Shown one piece after another: positions 9,078 to 18,848 of a DNA stretch of 64,000 bases. The DNA is taken from NCBI RefSeq assembly GCF_001686985.1, contig NZ_CP015318.1:618001-682000 (forward strand). The letters are read 5' to 3'. The position numbers were made by a program, and so were the translations under genes. Origin of the DNA: Mesorhizobium amorphae CCNWGS0123. Its GTDB lineage: Bacteria; Pseudomonadota; Alphaproteobacteria; Rhizobiales; Rhizobiaceae. The notes under the pieces were generated by a model. The model did not search any database, was not told where the DNA came from, and saw only the letters and a list, made by a program, of their open reading frames with translations. Position 1 is the stretch's first letter; each line of letters starts with the position of its first letter.

Positions 9078-10597
9078 CAGGCCGCCTCCCCTGCCTGCCC
9101 GGCCCCGGTCATCAGCAGGCCGAGCCGCGCCACCGTGGCGTCCGCACTGTCCAGCGTGCCGGCGAGGCGGCCCTCATACATCACCGCGATGCGGTCGCAG
9201 AGCATCAGCAGTTCCTCGAGATCCTCGCCGATGACAATGATGCCGCAGCCCTTGGCGCGCATGTCCAGGAACTTTTCGTGGATGAAACGGGCGGCACCGA
9301 TGTCGAGGCCGCGTGTCGGCTGCGACACGATCAGCACTTTCGGATCGAAGGCAAGCTCGCGCGCCAACAGCGCCTTCTGCAGATTGCCGCCGGACAGCGC
9401 CCCGGCGCGCGTCATCGGCCCAGGGCAACGAATGTCATACGCTTTGATCTGTTCCTCAGCGAAGGCGCGGATCGCATCGGGCTTAAGCAGCCCCTTGCGG
9501 CTGAAGGCCTCGGTGCCGATGCGCGGCAGCACCATCGAATCGGCGAGCGGCAGATTGGTGACCAGCCCGGTCGTCATGCGGTCCTCCGGGATGCGCCCGA
9601 GACCGAGCGCCTGCACCTCGCGCGGCGAGAACCGCGTCACTGCTTTGCCGGCTATCGTCATCCGGCCGGTGTCCGGTGCGAGCACGCCTGAGATCACTTC
9701 GGCCAGCGCCCGCTGGCCGTTGCCGGAGACACCGGCAATGCCGAGGATCTCGCCTGCGCGGACCGCGAGCGAGACATCGCGCAGCGCCATTCCCGAATGA
9801 TGCGACGTGGAGACGCCCTGAAGCGTCAGCACCGCCGCACCCGGTGTCGACGGTCCCCGCGCCGGCGGCACGATCTCGTGGCCGCACATAAGCCGCGCCA
9901 TCTCGGACGACGTCGTGCTGGCCGGTGTATCGACACGCCCCGCGACGCGGCCATGCCGCAGCACCACGCAGCGATGCGTCAGCGCCCGCACCTCGTTGAG
10001 CTTGTGCGAGATGAAAATGATGCCGAGCCCTTGCGCGGCCATCGAACGCAGAGCCGCAAACAGCCCGTCGACCTCCGTCGGCGCCAGCACCGCCGTCGGC
10101 TCGTCGAGGATCAAGAGCCGCGCGCCACGAAACAGCGCCTTGACGATTTCCAGCCGTTGCTGCTCGCCCACCGACAAAGCCGACACCGGGAGACCGGGAT
10201 CAAGCGTCAGCCCGTGCTCACGTCCGATTTCGGCCAGCCGCGCCAGCCCGCCGGCGCGATCGATGCGGCCGGACTTGCCGGGAATGCCGATCAACAGGTT
10301 CTCCAGCACCGACAACCGCGGCGCCAGGTGAAAATGCTGGTGCACCATGCCGATGCCGGCGGCCAAAGCATCGGCCGAGCTGTTGATCCGCACCGGTTGG
10401 CCCTGGATCAGTATCTCGCCGGCATCCGGCGCATAGGCGCCGAACAGCACATTCATCAGTGTCGTCTTGCCGGCACCGTTCTCGCCCAGCAAGCCGAGGA
10501 TTTCGCCCGGCGCCACACTGAGATCCACGGCCTCGTTCGCCTTAACGGCGCCGAAGCTCTTGGAGATGCCGCGCATTTCGATGAGAGGGGCGGACAA
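9077..10597 (-). CDS. BMP/nucleoside-type ABC transporter ATP-binding protein
   Basis: A 506-residue tandem ATPase with two nucleotide-binding domains. Domain 1 has GENGAGKTT, LSVGEQQR and LLILDEPTAVL. Domain 2 is degenerate (GVSGNGQRA in place of Walker A) but keeps the signature LSGGNLQKALLAREL. This asymmetry is usual for RbsA/NupO-like ATPases. The start is a TTG at 10597 with AGGAG 5 bases upstream; no ATG precedes the first strand. It is separated from the binding-protein gene by a repeat element. Confidence 0.85.
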   Translation of the reverse strand: MSAPLIEMRGISKSFGAVKANEAVDLSVAPGEILGLLGENGAGKTTLMNVLFGAYAPDAGEILIQGQPVRINSSADALAAGIGMVHQHFHLAPRLSVLENLLIGIPGKSGRIDRAGGLARLAEIGREHGLTLDPGLPVSALSVGEQQRLEIVKALFRGARLLILDEPTAVLAPTEVDGLFAALRSMAAQGLGIIFISHKLNEVRALTHRCVVLRHGRVAGRVDTPASTTSSEMARLMCGHEIVPPARGPSTPGAAVLTLQGVSTSHHSGMALRDVSLAVRAGEILGIAGVSGNGQRALAEVISGVLAPDTGRMTIAGKAVTRFSPREVQALGLGRIPEDRMTTGLVTNLPLADSMVLPRIGTEAFSRKGLLKPDAIRAFAEEQIKAYDIRCPGPMTRAGALSGGNLQKALLARELAFDPKVLIVSQPTRGLDIGAARFIHEKFLDMRAKGCGIIVIGEDLEELLMLCDRIAVMYEGRLAGTLDSADATVARLGLLMTGAGQAGEAA

Positions 10598-10620
10598 GGG
10601 TGCTCCTGAACTGTGGGGGC

Positions 10621-10797
10621 GTGCCCGTCACGCCCCCCTCTGGCCTGCCGGCCATCTCCCCCTCAAGGGGGGAGATCGGATGTCACGTCGGCTTTCGCCA
10701 ATCTTAAACCGCGAACAATGTTAGCCAGCGGCGAAGCTGCCAATCTCCCCCCTTGAGGGGGAGATGCCCGGCAGGGCAGAGGGGGGTGCCCAGGCAC
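10621..10797. repeat. Palindromic repeat inside the BMP-type ABC operon
   Basis: The left end (GTGCCCGTCACGCCCCCCTC...) and the reverse complement of the right end (GGTGCCTGGGCACCCCCCTC...) match over about 55 bases with few changes. Each arm contains its own palindrome of the form ATCTCCCCCTCAAGGGGGGA. The element lies between the binding-protein gene and the ATPase gene, all on the minus strand. In RNA it would form large hairpins that could reduce expression of downstream genes or protect the binding-protein message. Confidence 0.75.
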
Positions 10798-10816
10798 CAA
10801 CCCTCAAAGCAAGCAC

Positions 10817-11836
10817 TCAATCCGAAACCGGCGTGTTCTCATCCACGTCGACGCGGAAATTGCCTTCCAGAATCTCGGTCTTCTTCTTTTCGACCAGATC
10901 CTTGACCTCCGCCGGCAGCGTCTTGTCGAATTTGTGGTACGGCGCCAAAGAGGAACCGCCCTTGGCCATGCGCGAGAAATCACCATAGTCCTGCGCGGTG
11001 AAGACGCCGGCCTTGACCAGCTTGATCGCCTGTTCGACGGTCGGATACATGTTCCAGACCGGCCCGGTGATCACCGTGTCGGGGCCGAGGCTCGACTGGT
11101 CGGACATGTTGGAGATGGCGAGGATCTTCTTCTCCACCGCCGCTTCGATGACGCCGAAGCGCTCGGCATAGATCACGTCGACGCCGGCATCGATCTGGGC
11201 GATCGCGGCTTCCTTCGCCTTCGGCGGATCGAAGAAGGAACCGATGAAGGCAACCTTCTTCTTGACGTTTGGATTGACCTCCCTGGCGCCGGCAAAGAAG
11301 GCGTTGACCAGCCGGTTCACTTCCGGAATGCCCATCGCCGCCACGGCGCCGATCGTGCCCGATTTCGACATCTTGCCGGCAATCAGGCCGGAGAGATAGG
11401 CCGGCTCATGGATCCAGTTGTCGAAGACGCCGAAATTGGGTTCCGCCGGCCCGGCGCCCGAGCCGAACAGCCAGGCGGTCTTCGGAAACTGCTTGGCGGT
11501 GCGGCGCGATTCACGTTCGGCGGCGAAGGCATCGCCCAGCACCAGCTGGTAGCCGCCTTGCGCATATTCGCGCATGACTCGGCTGAAGTCGGCGGTCTGC
11601 ACCTTTTCCGACCATTTGTACTCGATGCCGAGCTCTTTCTCGGCTCTCTGCAAGGCGACGTGGATCTGGTTGTCCCATGGCTCCTCGATCGGCGTGGCGA
11701 AGATCGCCGCCACCTTCAGCTTCTTGTCCTCGGCGAAGGCTGCACCCGGCAGCATGGCCGCCGCCAGGCCGAGTGCGCCGAGTTCCAGCACGTTACGGCG
11801 CGAAAGTCCTTGGATTTTGCTGTTGTCGTCTTTCAT
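10817..11836 (-). CDS. BMP family ABC transporter substrate-binding protein
   Basis: A 339-residue periplasmic protein of the BMP/PnrA (Med) family. The N-terminus has a Tat-like motif, LSRRNVLELG, followed by a hydrophobic stretch ending AAFA (cleavage near residue 34). The mature part carries the family features KVAAIFATPIEEPWDNQIHV, AAMGIPEVNRLVNAF and GFxxGAREVNP-like segments. The start at 11836 is chosen because the Tat motif follows; the upstream extension has no coding character. It is the first gene of the importer operon. Confidence 0.88.
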   Translation of the reverse strand: MKDDNSKIQGLSRRNVLELGALGLAAAMLPGAAFAEDKKLKVAAIFATPIEEPWDNQIHVALQRAEKELGIEYKWSEKVQTADFSRVMREYAQGGYQLVLGDAFAAERESRRTAKQFPKTAWLFGSGAGPAEPNFGVFDNWIHEPAYLSGLIAGKMSKSGTIGAVAAMGIPEVNRLVNAFFAGAREVNPNVKKKVAFIGSFFDPPKAKEAAIAQIDAGVDVIYAERFGVIEAAVEKKILAISNMSDQSSLGPDTVITGPVWNMYPTVEQAIKLVKAGVFTAQDYGDFSRMAKGGSSLAPYHKFDKTLPAEVKDLVEKKKTEILEGNFRVDVDENTPVSD

Positions 11837-11921
11837 GGAAGTGCCCCTCTGGCTGACAGCCGTGTCGAGCCGGCTGTTCTCAGGAATGTCCGACGGGGAA
11901 CTATGGAACGGTGCCCGACCT

Positions 11922-11937
11922 TTGTCCACATGGTCAA
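11922..11937. promoter_or_regulatory. Possible operator upstream of the BMP-type ABC operon
   Basis: TTGTCCACATGGTCAA is an imperfect palindrome (TTGNCC / GGNCAA) about 90 bases before the binding-protein start. Its form would suit a dimeric repressor such as a GntR-family protein. No regulator gene is adjacent, so the assignment is speculative. Confidence 0.25.
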
Positions 11938-12002
11938 ATTTGCAACGCTGGGTCTGTGGTACCGCCGGGAACCGTTGGCGTGACAGTGCCAGCGTGATCG
12001 CA

Positions 12003-14072
12003 CTATCTGGCGGCAGCCTCCCACGAACCGGTCTCGGCAAAGCGCCTCAGCAGCGGCGCCGGCTTGAACACTTCCTTGCCGGTTTGCCCATGCCAATACT
12101 CAAGCCGCTCGACGATCTTCCCAGCCCCCTCCAGCCCAGCCCAGAACATCGGCCCGCCCTTGCCGATCGGAAAACCGTAGCCGTTGACCCAGACGACATC
12201 GATGTCGGACGCGCGGTCGGCGATCTTTTCCTCGAGGATCTTGGCGCCTTCGTTGACCAGCGGATAGAGCGTGCGTTCGATGATCTCGTCTGCGTCGATC
12301 GCGCGCGCCGCGATGCCTTTTTCGGCCGCCTTGGCGCGGATCAGATTCTCGACCTCGGGATCAGGCGACGGGTCACGCGAACCATCCTCATAACGATACC
12401 AGCCGCTGCCAGTCTTCTGGCCGAAACGTCCCTGTTCGCAGAGCGTGTCAGCGATAACGGCCGTCAGCCCGCGCGCCTTGCGGTTGCGCCAACCTATGTC
12501 GAGGCCGGCGAGATCGCCCATCTGGAACGGGCCTATCGGCCAGCCGAAATCGGTGAACACGCGGTCGATCTGGCTGGGCGTCGCGCCTTCGAGCAGCAGC
12601 GCCTCGGATTCCGCGCCCCGCGCCGCCAGCATGCGGTTGCCGACGAAACCATGGCAGACGCCAACGACCACAGGCACCTTGCCGATGCCACGTGCCAATT
12701 CGACGACGGTCGCCAGCGCGTCCGGCGCGGTCTTTTCGGCGCGCACGATTTCCAGGAGCTTCATGACATTGGCCGGCGAGAAGAAATGCAGGCCGACGAC
12801 GTCCTGGGGCCGCGACGTCGAGGCGGCGATGGCATTGACGTCGAGATAGGAAGTGTTGGTGGCCAGGATCGCGCCGGGCTTGGCCACCGCGTCGAGCTTG
12901 CCGAACACCTCCTGCTTGACCGCCATCTCCTCGAACACCGCCTCGACGATCAGGTCGCAATCGGCAAGGTCGGCATAGTCGGTGCTGCCCTTGAACAGGC
13001 CGAGCCGCTGTTGTCTCGCGGCTTCGGTCAGCGAGCCACGGCCGACCGAAACAGCATAGTTCTTGTCGATGGTCGCCAGGCCGCGTTGCAATGCCTCCTC
13101 GTTGGTTTCGAGCAAGGTGACCGGAAAGCCGCCATTGGCGAAGGCCATGGCGATGCCGCCGCCCATCGTGCCGGCGCCGATGATCCCGATGCGGGTGATC
13201 TTGCGCCTGGCAACATCCTTGCCGGGACCCCTTGCCGCCTCACGTTCGGCAAAGAACAGATGCCGCTGCGCGCGCGATTGATCACCGGCAACGAGTTTCA
13301 GGAACAGTTCGCGCTCCGCCGCCAGCGCTTCGTCGAAGGAGAGCGAAATCGCGTTGCGGACCGCCTGCGCGCAGGCGATCGGGGCTTCGAGGCCCCGCGC
13401 CTTCTTGGCAAGCTCGGCCGCTTGTCTGTCGAAGGCGGCGAGATCGGTCTTTCCCAGACGATCGTTGCGGTCGCGCACGGGCAGGAACCGTCCACCTTTA
13501 GCGACCATTTCGCTGGCGAAACGAACCGCTTGCGCGACAAGCTCTCCATCGAAGACCGCGTCGACAAGGCCCGCCTCGAGCGCCTCGACAGCACCGATCG
13601 GCGCCCCCGAGACGATCATGCCGAGCGCCTTCTCCGCGCCGACGAGGCGCGGCAGCCGCACCGTGCCGCCGCCGCCCGGCAACAGGCCGAGTTTTACTTC
13701 CGGCAGGCCGAGTTTCGCCTTGCTGTCGGCAACGCGGAAATGGCAACCGAGCGCCAGTTCCAGCCCGCCGCCGAGCGCGGTGCCGTGAATGGCAGCGACC
13801 GTCGGCTTGGCGATGGTCTCCAGCAGCGCGATAACGGCGCGCAACTCCGGTTGCTGCACCGGCTTGCCGAATTCGGTGATGTCGGCGCCGGCGACAAAAG
13901 TCCGCCCGGCGCAGGCAATCACGATGGCCGCGACGGAAGGATCGTCGCGCAGTGCGGCCAGCGCCTGGTGAAGAGGCTCGCGCACGTGGAAGCTCATGGC
14001 GTTGACCGGCGGATTGTCGATGGTGACGACCGCGACATCGCCGTCGCTTGCAACGCTGACGAAATCGGACAA
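12003..14072 (-). CDS. Fused enoyl-CoA hydratase / 3-hydroxyacyl-CoA dehydrogenase
   Basis: A 689-residue beta-oxidation enzyme like FadJ/FadB. Residues 1-190 form a crotonase domain ([14 protein letters not shown], then [17 protein letters not shown]). Residues about 293-475 form the NAD-binding dehydrogenase domain ([34 protein letters not shown]). Two 3HCDH C-terminal domains follow ([16 protein letters not shown] onwards; [16 protein letters not shown]). The start is a TTG with GGGAGG 6 bases upstream. It sits alone between two ABC operons on the same strand; whether it degrades fatty, dicarboxylic or aromatic acyl-CoAs is not visible. Confidence 0.88.
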   Translation of the reverse strand: MSDFVSVASDGDVAVVTIDNPPVNAMSFHVREPLHQALAALRDDPSVAAIVIACAGRTFVAGADITEFGKPVQQPELRAVIALLETIAKPTVAAIHGTALGGGLELALGCHFRVADSKAKLGLPEVKLGLLPGGGGTVRLPRLVGAEKALGMIVSGAPIGAVEALEAGLVDAVFDGELVAQAVRFASEMVAKGGRFLPVRDRNDRLGKTDLAAFDRQAAELAKKARGLEAPIACAQAVRNAISLSFDEALAAERELFLKLVAGDQSRAQRHLFFAEREAARGPGKDVARRKITRIGIIGAGTMGGGIAMAFANGGFPVTLLETNEEALQRGLATIDKNYAVSVGRGSLTEAARQQRLGLFKGSTDYADLADCDLIVEAVFEEMAVKQEVFGKLDAVAKPGAILATNTSYLDVNAIAASTSRPQDVVGLHFFSPANVMKLLEIVRAEKTAPDALATVVELARGIGKVPVVVGVCHGFVGNRMLAARGAESEALLLEGATPSQIDRVFTDFGWPIGPFQMGDLAGLDIGWRNRKARGLTAVIADTLCEQGRFGQKTGSGWYRYEDGSRDPSPDPEVENLIRAKAAEKGIAARAIDADEIIERTLYPLVNEGAKILEEKIADRASDIDVVWVNGYGFPIGKGGPMFWAGLEGAGKIVERLEYWHGQTGKEVFKPAPLLRRFAETGSWEAAAR

Positions 14073-14195
14073 GACGAACCTCCCGCAAATGCGAACCGCG
14101 CCCGCGGGGTTTACAGGGCCGATATCCGGATGGGAACCGGATTTCCGGCAGGGCCGGTATTCTCCCGGCGCTGGATCAGTGGAACCCGCCTGTCC

Positions 14196-15143
14196 TCAGC
14201 GCAGCGCCTTCTGCCCGCCCGCAACCGTGATGACACCGACTATGATCAGTCCGGTCAGCAGCAGGCGGACGCCGGCGCTGACGCCGAAAGTGTTGAGCAT
14301 GGTGAGCAATAACACCAGGAACAGGGCCGCACCCCACACGCCCGGCACGTTGGCCTTGCCGCCTGCCACCGACGTACCACCGATGACGACGACGGCGATC
14401 GAGGCCAAAAGGTACTCATTGCCGATATCGACATTGGCGCCGCGGAAGTAGCCGGCGAGCAGTGCGCCGTCGAGGCCGCCGAGCATGCCCGACAGCGTGT
14501 AGGTGAGGAAGCGGACGCGCCCGACATTGACGCCCGCCAGCCAGGCGGCGCGGATGTTCTGGCCGATCGCCAGCACCGAACGGCCATAGATCATGCGCTG
14601 CAGCGCGATCGCCGCCCCGACGGTGAACAGTACGGTGAGGATCGCCAGCACCGGGATGCCCAGGATCTGCCAGTTGGTGAAATCGGCGAAGCCTGGCGGC
14701 GGCTTGATCTGCAGCCCGCGCCCGTAGCTGATGTCGATCGACTGGATGATGAAGCTGGCCGACAGCGTGGCGATGATCGGCGGAATGCGCAGCGCCCAGA
14801 TCAAGAGATAGTTGGCGGCACCGACAGCCATGCCGCAGGCGAGCGCCGCCAGCAGCCCGACGACGATCATCGCATCATTGCCGTCCATCACCTTCATGGC
14901 CACCGCGCTGGCAAGGCCGATATTGGCCGGCAGCGACAGGTCGACATTGCCTGGCCCGAGCGTGATGACGAACATCTGGCCGACGCCGACGATGACGGTG
15001 AAGACGGCGAGCGACAGGGCGGCCGTGATCATGCCGCCGCCGCCATAACCGCCAGTGAAGGCGACCGTCGCCAGCCACACCAGCAACGCCCCGAGGAAGG
15101 ACCATATCCAGGGCTTGGCGATGAGCGTCTGCAACGAGGCCAT
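14196..15143 (-). CDS. Ribose-type sugar ABC transporter permease (distal)
   Basis: A 315-residue permease of the RbsC/BPD_transp_2 family, with about eight hydrophobic helices and the signature GVRFLTY...SGMLGGLDGALLAGYFRG followed by ASIAVVVIGGTSVAGG. It is the last gene of the sugar-type operon and lies 3 bases after the other permease. The pair of distinct permeases suggests a heterodimeric channel. Confidence 0.85.
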   Translation of the reverse strand: MASLQTLIAKPWIWSFLGALLVWLATVAFTGGYGGGGMITAALSLAVFTVIVGVGQMFVITLGPGNVDLSLPANIGLASAVAMKVMDGNDAMIVVGLLAALACGMAVGAANYLLIWALRIPPIIATLSASFIIQSIDISYGRGLQIKPPPGFADFTNWQILGIPVLAILTVLFTVGAAIALQRMIYGRSVLAIGQNIRAAWLAGVNVGRVRFLTYTLSGMLGGLDGALLAGYFRGANVDIGNEYLLASIAVVVIGGTSVAGGKANVPGVWGAALFLVLLLTMLNTFGVSAGVRLLLTGLIIVGVITVAGGQKALR

Positions 15144-15146
15144 GGC

Positions 15147-16127
15147 TCATTTCTCCCGACGGCTGATCAGCACGCGGGCCGCCAGCACGATGATGAGGAT
15201 GGCGCCATTGGCGGCCACCTGCCAGTCGGGCGGGATGTGCATGAAGGTGAGCAGCGGCGAGGCGGCGAGCGCCAGCGTCAGCGCGCCGAGCACCGCGCCG
15301 ATCGGCGACACCCGGCCGCCGACGAACTCGCCGCCGCCGAGGATGACGCCGGCGATCGCAAGCAGCGTATAGCCATTGCCGATATTGGCATCGGCCGATG
15401 TTGTGATGCCGATCAGCGCCATGCCGGACAGCACGCCGAACAGGCCGGTCAGCGCGAACAGCACGATCTTGGTTTTGAGCAGCGACCATCCGGCGCGCTT
15501 GAGTGCTGCCGCGTTGCCGCCCGAGCCACGCAGGATGACGCCGTAGGAGGTGCGCATCAGGCCGAAATGCACGACCGCCGCGATCAGCAGCGCGGCGATG
15601 ATCGGGAAGGGGATAAAAGGCGGCTTGAACGCCATGAGCGACAGCAGCCAGTCGGGCGCCTTGCCGCCGGGCTTGGGCAGGATGAGGATGGCAAGCCCCT
15701 GCCAGACGAAGCTCATGCCGAGCGTCACCACGATCGACGGCAGATTGCGCAGATGGATCAGTGCGCCGAGCAGCGCGTAGACGCCGATCGAGCCGGCAAG
15801 CACGACGATTCCGAGCAATGGCGCATCCTTCAGCCATGTCGCGGTGACGCAGCCGACGAAGCCGACAAAGGTGCCGATCGACAGATCAAGCTCGTTGCCG
15901 GCGATGACGAACATCTGCGCGATCGTCGCCAGGGTGATCGGGATCGCCAGGTTCAGCATCAGGCTGAAGCCGAAATAGCTGATGGCGCGCGGGTTGAGCC
16001 AGGCGATGGCCAAAAGCACAAGCGCCAGCGACAGCGCCGGCAAAAGGCTGCGCAGCATGCGCGCCCGCGCCGCCGCGTTGCGCGTCGAAGCGCCCTTGAG
16101 CTGGTTTTCGATGGCCGCCGCTGTCAT
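15147..16127 (-). CDS. Ribose-type sugar ABC transporter permease (proximal)
   Basis: A 326-residue RbsC-like permease. It contains the family block MFVIAGNELDLSIGTFVGF and, near the end, LLAIAGVILGGGEFVGG. I chose the ATG at 16127, one base after the ATPase stop (TGAGATG); an ATG at 16139 and a GTG at 16142 are in frame and cannot be excluded. The ribosome binding site is weak, which fits translational coupling. Confidence 0.82.
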   Translation of the reverse strand: MTAAAIENQLKGASTRNAAARARMLRSLLPALSLALVLLAIAWLNPRAISYFGFSLMLNLAIPITLATIAQMFVIAGNELDLSIGTFVGFVGCVTATWLKDAPLLGIVVLAGSIGVYALLGALIHLRNLPSIVVTLGMSFVWQGLAILILPKPGGKAPDWLLSLMAFKPPFIPFPIIAALLIAAVVHFGLMRTSYGVILRGSGGNAAALKRAGWSLLKTKIVLFALTGLFGVLSGMALIGITTSADANIGNGYTLLAIAGVILGGGEFVGGRVSPIGAVLGALTLALAASPLLTFMHIPPDWQVAANGAILIIVLAARVLISRREK

Positions 16128-16128
16128 C

Positions 16129-17643
16129 TCAGGCCGCATCACCGAACGAGGACTGGATGATCTTTTCCTCCGTCAGCTCGTCGCGCCTCAGATTGGCGAC
16201 GATCCGGCCGTTCTTGAACACATAGACATGGTCGCAATTGTCGAGCTCTTCGGTTTCTGTTGTGTACCAGAGGAAGGTGCGGCCCTTGCGCGCTTCCTCG
16301 CGCACGAGGTCGTAGACTTCGAGCTTGGTGCCGATGTCGACGCCGCGCATCGGATCGTCCATGAGCACGATTCTTGCGTCGGAGCCCAGCGCCCGCGCGA
16401 ACAGAGCCTTCTGCTGGTTGCCGCCGGACAGCGAGAAGATGTTGTTGGTCATGTCGGGCGTGCGGATGCCGATCTTCTTTTGCCAGAAATCGGCGAGTTC
16501 GGCCTCGCGTTGCGGCGAGATCAAGAACCCGCTGCGCAGCCGCGCCAGCGAACGGATGCCGATGTTCTCCGAAATCGACCATTGCGGAAAGATGCCGTCC
16601 GACTGGCGGTCGCCGGCCACCAGCGCCACCGGCGCGGTCACCTCGATGCCGGCCTTGGCGCGCCCCGCGGCGTTGAAGATCGCCAGCAGCAGATCCGTCT
16701 GCCCATGACCGGCAAGCCCAGCCAGGCCGATGATCTCGCCGGCATGCGCGACAAGCTCCTTGCCGTCCTGCTGCCGCGTGGGGCGTGCGCGGACCCGCAA
16801 TGGGCCGGCCACGGTCTTAGCGGTCTCGGTCGCTGCCTTCTGATGTCCCTCGGCGCCGCCCATGGCGGTGACCAGCCTGTCGCGGTCGAAGGACTTTGCC
16901 GCGTCTGCGGCGACGACCTTGCCGTCGCGCATCACCACGATGCGGTCGGCATTCTGCAGCACCTCGCCCAGCACATGCGAGATCAGGATGCAGCTGCCGC
17001 CGCCGGCAACGAAGCGCCGCACGAAGGCAAGCAACTGCCCGGCCGTATGCGCGTCGAGCGAGGAGGTCGGCTCGTCGAGGATGACCAGGTCGAGCGGATC
17101 CTGCGTCAGCGTGAAGGCACGCGCCACCTCCACCATCTGCCGCCGCCCGATGGAAAGGTCGCCGGCGATGTCGAAGGCGGATATGCCATGGTCCGGGAAA
17201 ATCTCATCCAATTTGGCGGCGATCAGGTCGGCCGCCTTGCGTCGCCAGCCGAAGCCGGTGAGCGACGAGTGGTTGATGCGCGTGTTCTCGGCAACGCTGA
17301 GGTTCGGACAGAGCGACAGCTCCTGGAACACGCAGCGTATGCCGAGTTGCTGCGCGCGCGGCACCGAAAAGTTGTCCTCGGTGACCCCGCGCACCACGAT
17401 CTTGCCGCTGTCGGGCACCAGCGTGCCCGCCACCATATGCATGAGCGTCGACTTGCCGGCGCCGTTGTGGCCGACGAGACCGACGCATTCGCCGGCGCCG
17501 ACATGGAAGTCGACGCCGCTGAGTGCCCGGACGGCGCCGAAATGCTTTTCGGCACCGTCCAGTCTGATGATGTCCACATTGACGGCGCCGAAATGTTTTT
17601 CGGCGCCGTCCAGTCTGATGATGTCCGCGTTTGCCTGAGGCAT
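16129..17643 (-). CDS. Ribose-type sugar ABC transporter ATP-binding protein
   Basis: A 504-residue double ATPase. Domain 1 carries GHNGAGKST, GRRQMVEVARAF and VILDEPTSSL. Domain 2 has the reduced P-loop GLAGHGQTD and the signature LSGGNQQKALFARAL. It energises the two downstream permeases. The N-terminus is odd: DIIRLDGAEKHFGAV occurs twice in a row, 17 residues apart, because of an in-frame 51-bp tandem duplication. The second copy is in the normal position for strand 1 of the fold. The ATG at 17643 precedes both copies. Confidence 0.86.
   Translation of the reverse strand: MPQANADIIRLDGAEKHFGAVNVDIIRLDGAEKHFGAVRALSGVDFHVGAGECVGLVGHNGAGKSTLMHMVAGTLVPDSGKIVVRGVTEDNFSVPRAQQLGIRCVFQELSLCPNLSVAENTRINHSSLTGFGWRRKAADLIAAKLDEIFPDHGISAFDIAGDLSIGRRQMVEVARAFTLTQDPLDLVILDEPTSSLDAHTAGQLLAFVRRFVAGGGSCILISHVLGEVLQNADRIVVMRDGKVVAADAAKSFDRDRLVTAMGGAEGHQKAATETAKTVAGPLRVRARPTRQQDGKELVAHAGEIIGLAGLAGHGQTDLLLAIFNAAGRAKAGIEVTAPVALVAGDRQSDGIFPQWSISENIGIRSLARLRSGFLISPQREAELADFWQKKIGIRTPDMTNNIFSLSGGNQQKALFARALGSDARIVLMDDPMRGVDIGTKLEVYDLVREEARKGRTFLWYTTETEELDNCDHVYVFKNGRIVANLRRDELTEEKIIQSSFGDAA
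17530..17625. repeat. In-frame 51-bp tandem duplication at the 5' end of an ABC ATPase gene
   Basis: Bases 17530-17574 and 17581-17625 are near-identical 45-base copies (period 51 bp). I count two differences, T/C in the poly-T stretch and A/G in the following codon. Both copies encode the same 15 residues, so the reading frame is kept. The high identity suggests a recent slippage or recombination event. Confidence 0.9.
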
Positions 17644-17692
17644 CCTCAACGATATCCGGTTGGCGATGCGGCTGGCAACAATCGCAACAGAC

Positions 17693-18706
17693 TCACTTTA
17701 TGTTGGCTTTGATCGCGGCAATGGCGTCTTCCTGGGTGTATTCGTGGGTAGCGACCCCGCCCTCCTTGATCTTCGGCAGCGCCGCTTCGAAATCGTCCTG
17801 GGTAAAGGCCAGATAGGGCACCAGCAGGTCGTGCGGGATGTCGGTGCGGCCGTCGAGCACCTGCTGCGCCACCCAGAAGGCGAGCGAGGAGACACCGGGC
17901 GCGATCGAAGCCGACCAGGTCTGGTAGCCGTCCTTGTCCTTCTGTTCCTTCCACCACTTCAGCTCATCCTGGCGGTTGCCCATGATGATGGTCGGACGTG
18001 GCTTGCCGGCGGCGGCGAAGGCTTGGGCTGCGCCATAGCCGTCACCGCCCTGGTCGACGATGCCGACGATGTCGGGCAGCGACGGCAGGATGGTCGCGAC
18101 GGCCTTCTGCGCCGTGGTCTGGTCCCAGTCGCCGGTAACCGAGCCGACGATCTTGAACTCGGGATGGGCGGCGACGCCCTCCAGAATACCGGCATGGATG
18201 GCATCGTCGATCGACGTGCCGGCCAGGCCGCGGATTTCCAGCAGATTGCCGCCCTTGGGCTGGAATTTGGCCATCTGCTCGACTTCCTGCCTGCCCATGT
18301 CCTTGAAGTCGACGACGACGCGGTAGGCGCAGGGTTCGGTGACGATGCCATCGAAGGACACGACGACGATGCCGGCGTCGCAGGCCTGCTTGATGGCGCC
18401 GTTGAGCGCATCTGGCGAGGCGGAATTGATGACGATGGCGTCATAACCCTGCAGGATCAGGTTCTGCACCTGGGCGGCTTGGGTCGGCACTTCCTTGTCG
18501 GCCGTGGTGAAGATGTCTGCGGCTGCGACCACCTTGTCCTCGACCGCCTTCTTGGTGACGATGCCGTAGCTGTCGAGCATCGCCTGGCGCCACGAATTGC
18601 CGGCATAGTTGTTGGAGAAGGCGATCTTCTTGCCGCTTGTGTCGGCCAGCGCCGTGCTCGAGGCGAGCATTGCCGCCAGAACGCTCAGGACGAGTAGTTT
18701 CTTCAT
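17693..18706 (-). CDS. Sugar-type ABC transporter periplasmic binding protein
   Basis: A 337-residue protein with a Sec signal peptide (MKKLLVLSVLAAMLASSTALA, cleavage near residue 22) and a type I periplasmic binding fold. Typical segments are IAFSNNYAGNSWRQAM, ILQGYDAIVINSASPDALN and VVVSFDGIVTEPCAYRV. GGGAGGA precedes the ATG at 18706. It is the first transporter gene, 49 bases before the ATPase. The ligand is probably a sugar or sugar derivative; the neighbouring lactonase and tautomerase support a sugar-acid theme. Confidence 0.85.
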   Translation of the reverse strand: MKKLLVLSVLAAMLASSTALADTSGKKIAFSNNYAGNSWRQAMLDSYGIVTKKAVEDKVVAAADIFTTADKEVPTQAAQVQNLILQGYDAIVINSASPDALNGAIKQACDAGIVVVSFDGIVTEPCAYRVVVDFKDMGRQEVEQMAKFQPKGGNLLEIRGLAGTSIDDAIHAGILEGVAAHPEFKIVGSVTGDWDQTTAQKAVATILPSLPDIVGIVDQGGDGYGAAQAFAAAGKPRPTIIMGNRQDELKWWKEQKDKDGYQTWSASIAPGVSSLAFWVAQQVLDGRTDIPHDLLVPYLAFTQDDFEAALPKIKEGGVATHEYTQEDAIAAIKANIK

Positions 18707-18749
18707 CTCAAAAATCCTCCCAGATGTTGTTGACTGCTGCAATTCCTGC

Positions 18750-18848
18750 CGGATCGCGTCCGGCACACCTCCATGTCACGATGCCTCGGCATCGCTGCCG
18801 CCGGACCTTGGATCGGCGGCCATCCCGAATTGAGCGCCAACGCGCTCA
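18750..18848. other. Cluster of short hairpins between the lactonase and binding-protein genes
   Basis: Three or four small stems lie close together: GCCGGA/TCCGGC near 18753, CGATGC/GCATCG near 18779, GCCGCCG/CGGCGGC near 18796-18822, and GAGCG/CGCTC at the lactonase 3' end. The genes on both sides are on the minus strand, so this is a candidate processing or attenuation site. It would let the binding protein be expressed apart from the enzymes. Confidence 0.4.

Noticed and set aside
11574..14312. Plus-strand open frame of 912 codons
   Set aside because: It lies antisense to the TTG-start beta-oxidation gene, whose motifs are complete. Long empty frames opposite high-GC genes are expected, and this one has no domain pattern.
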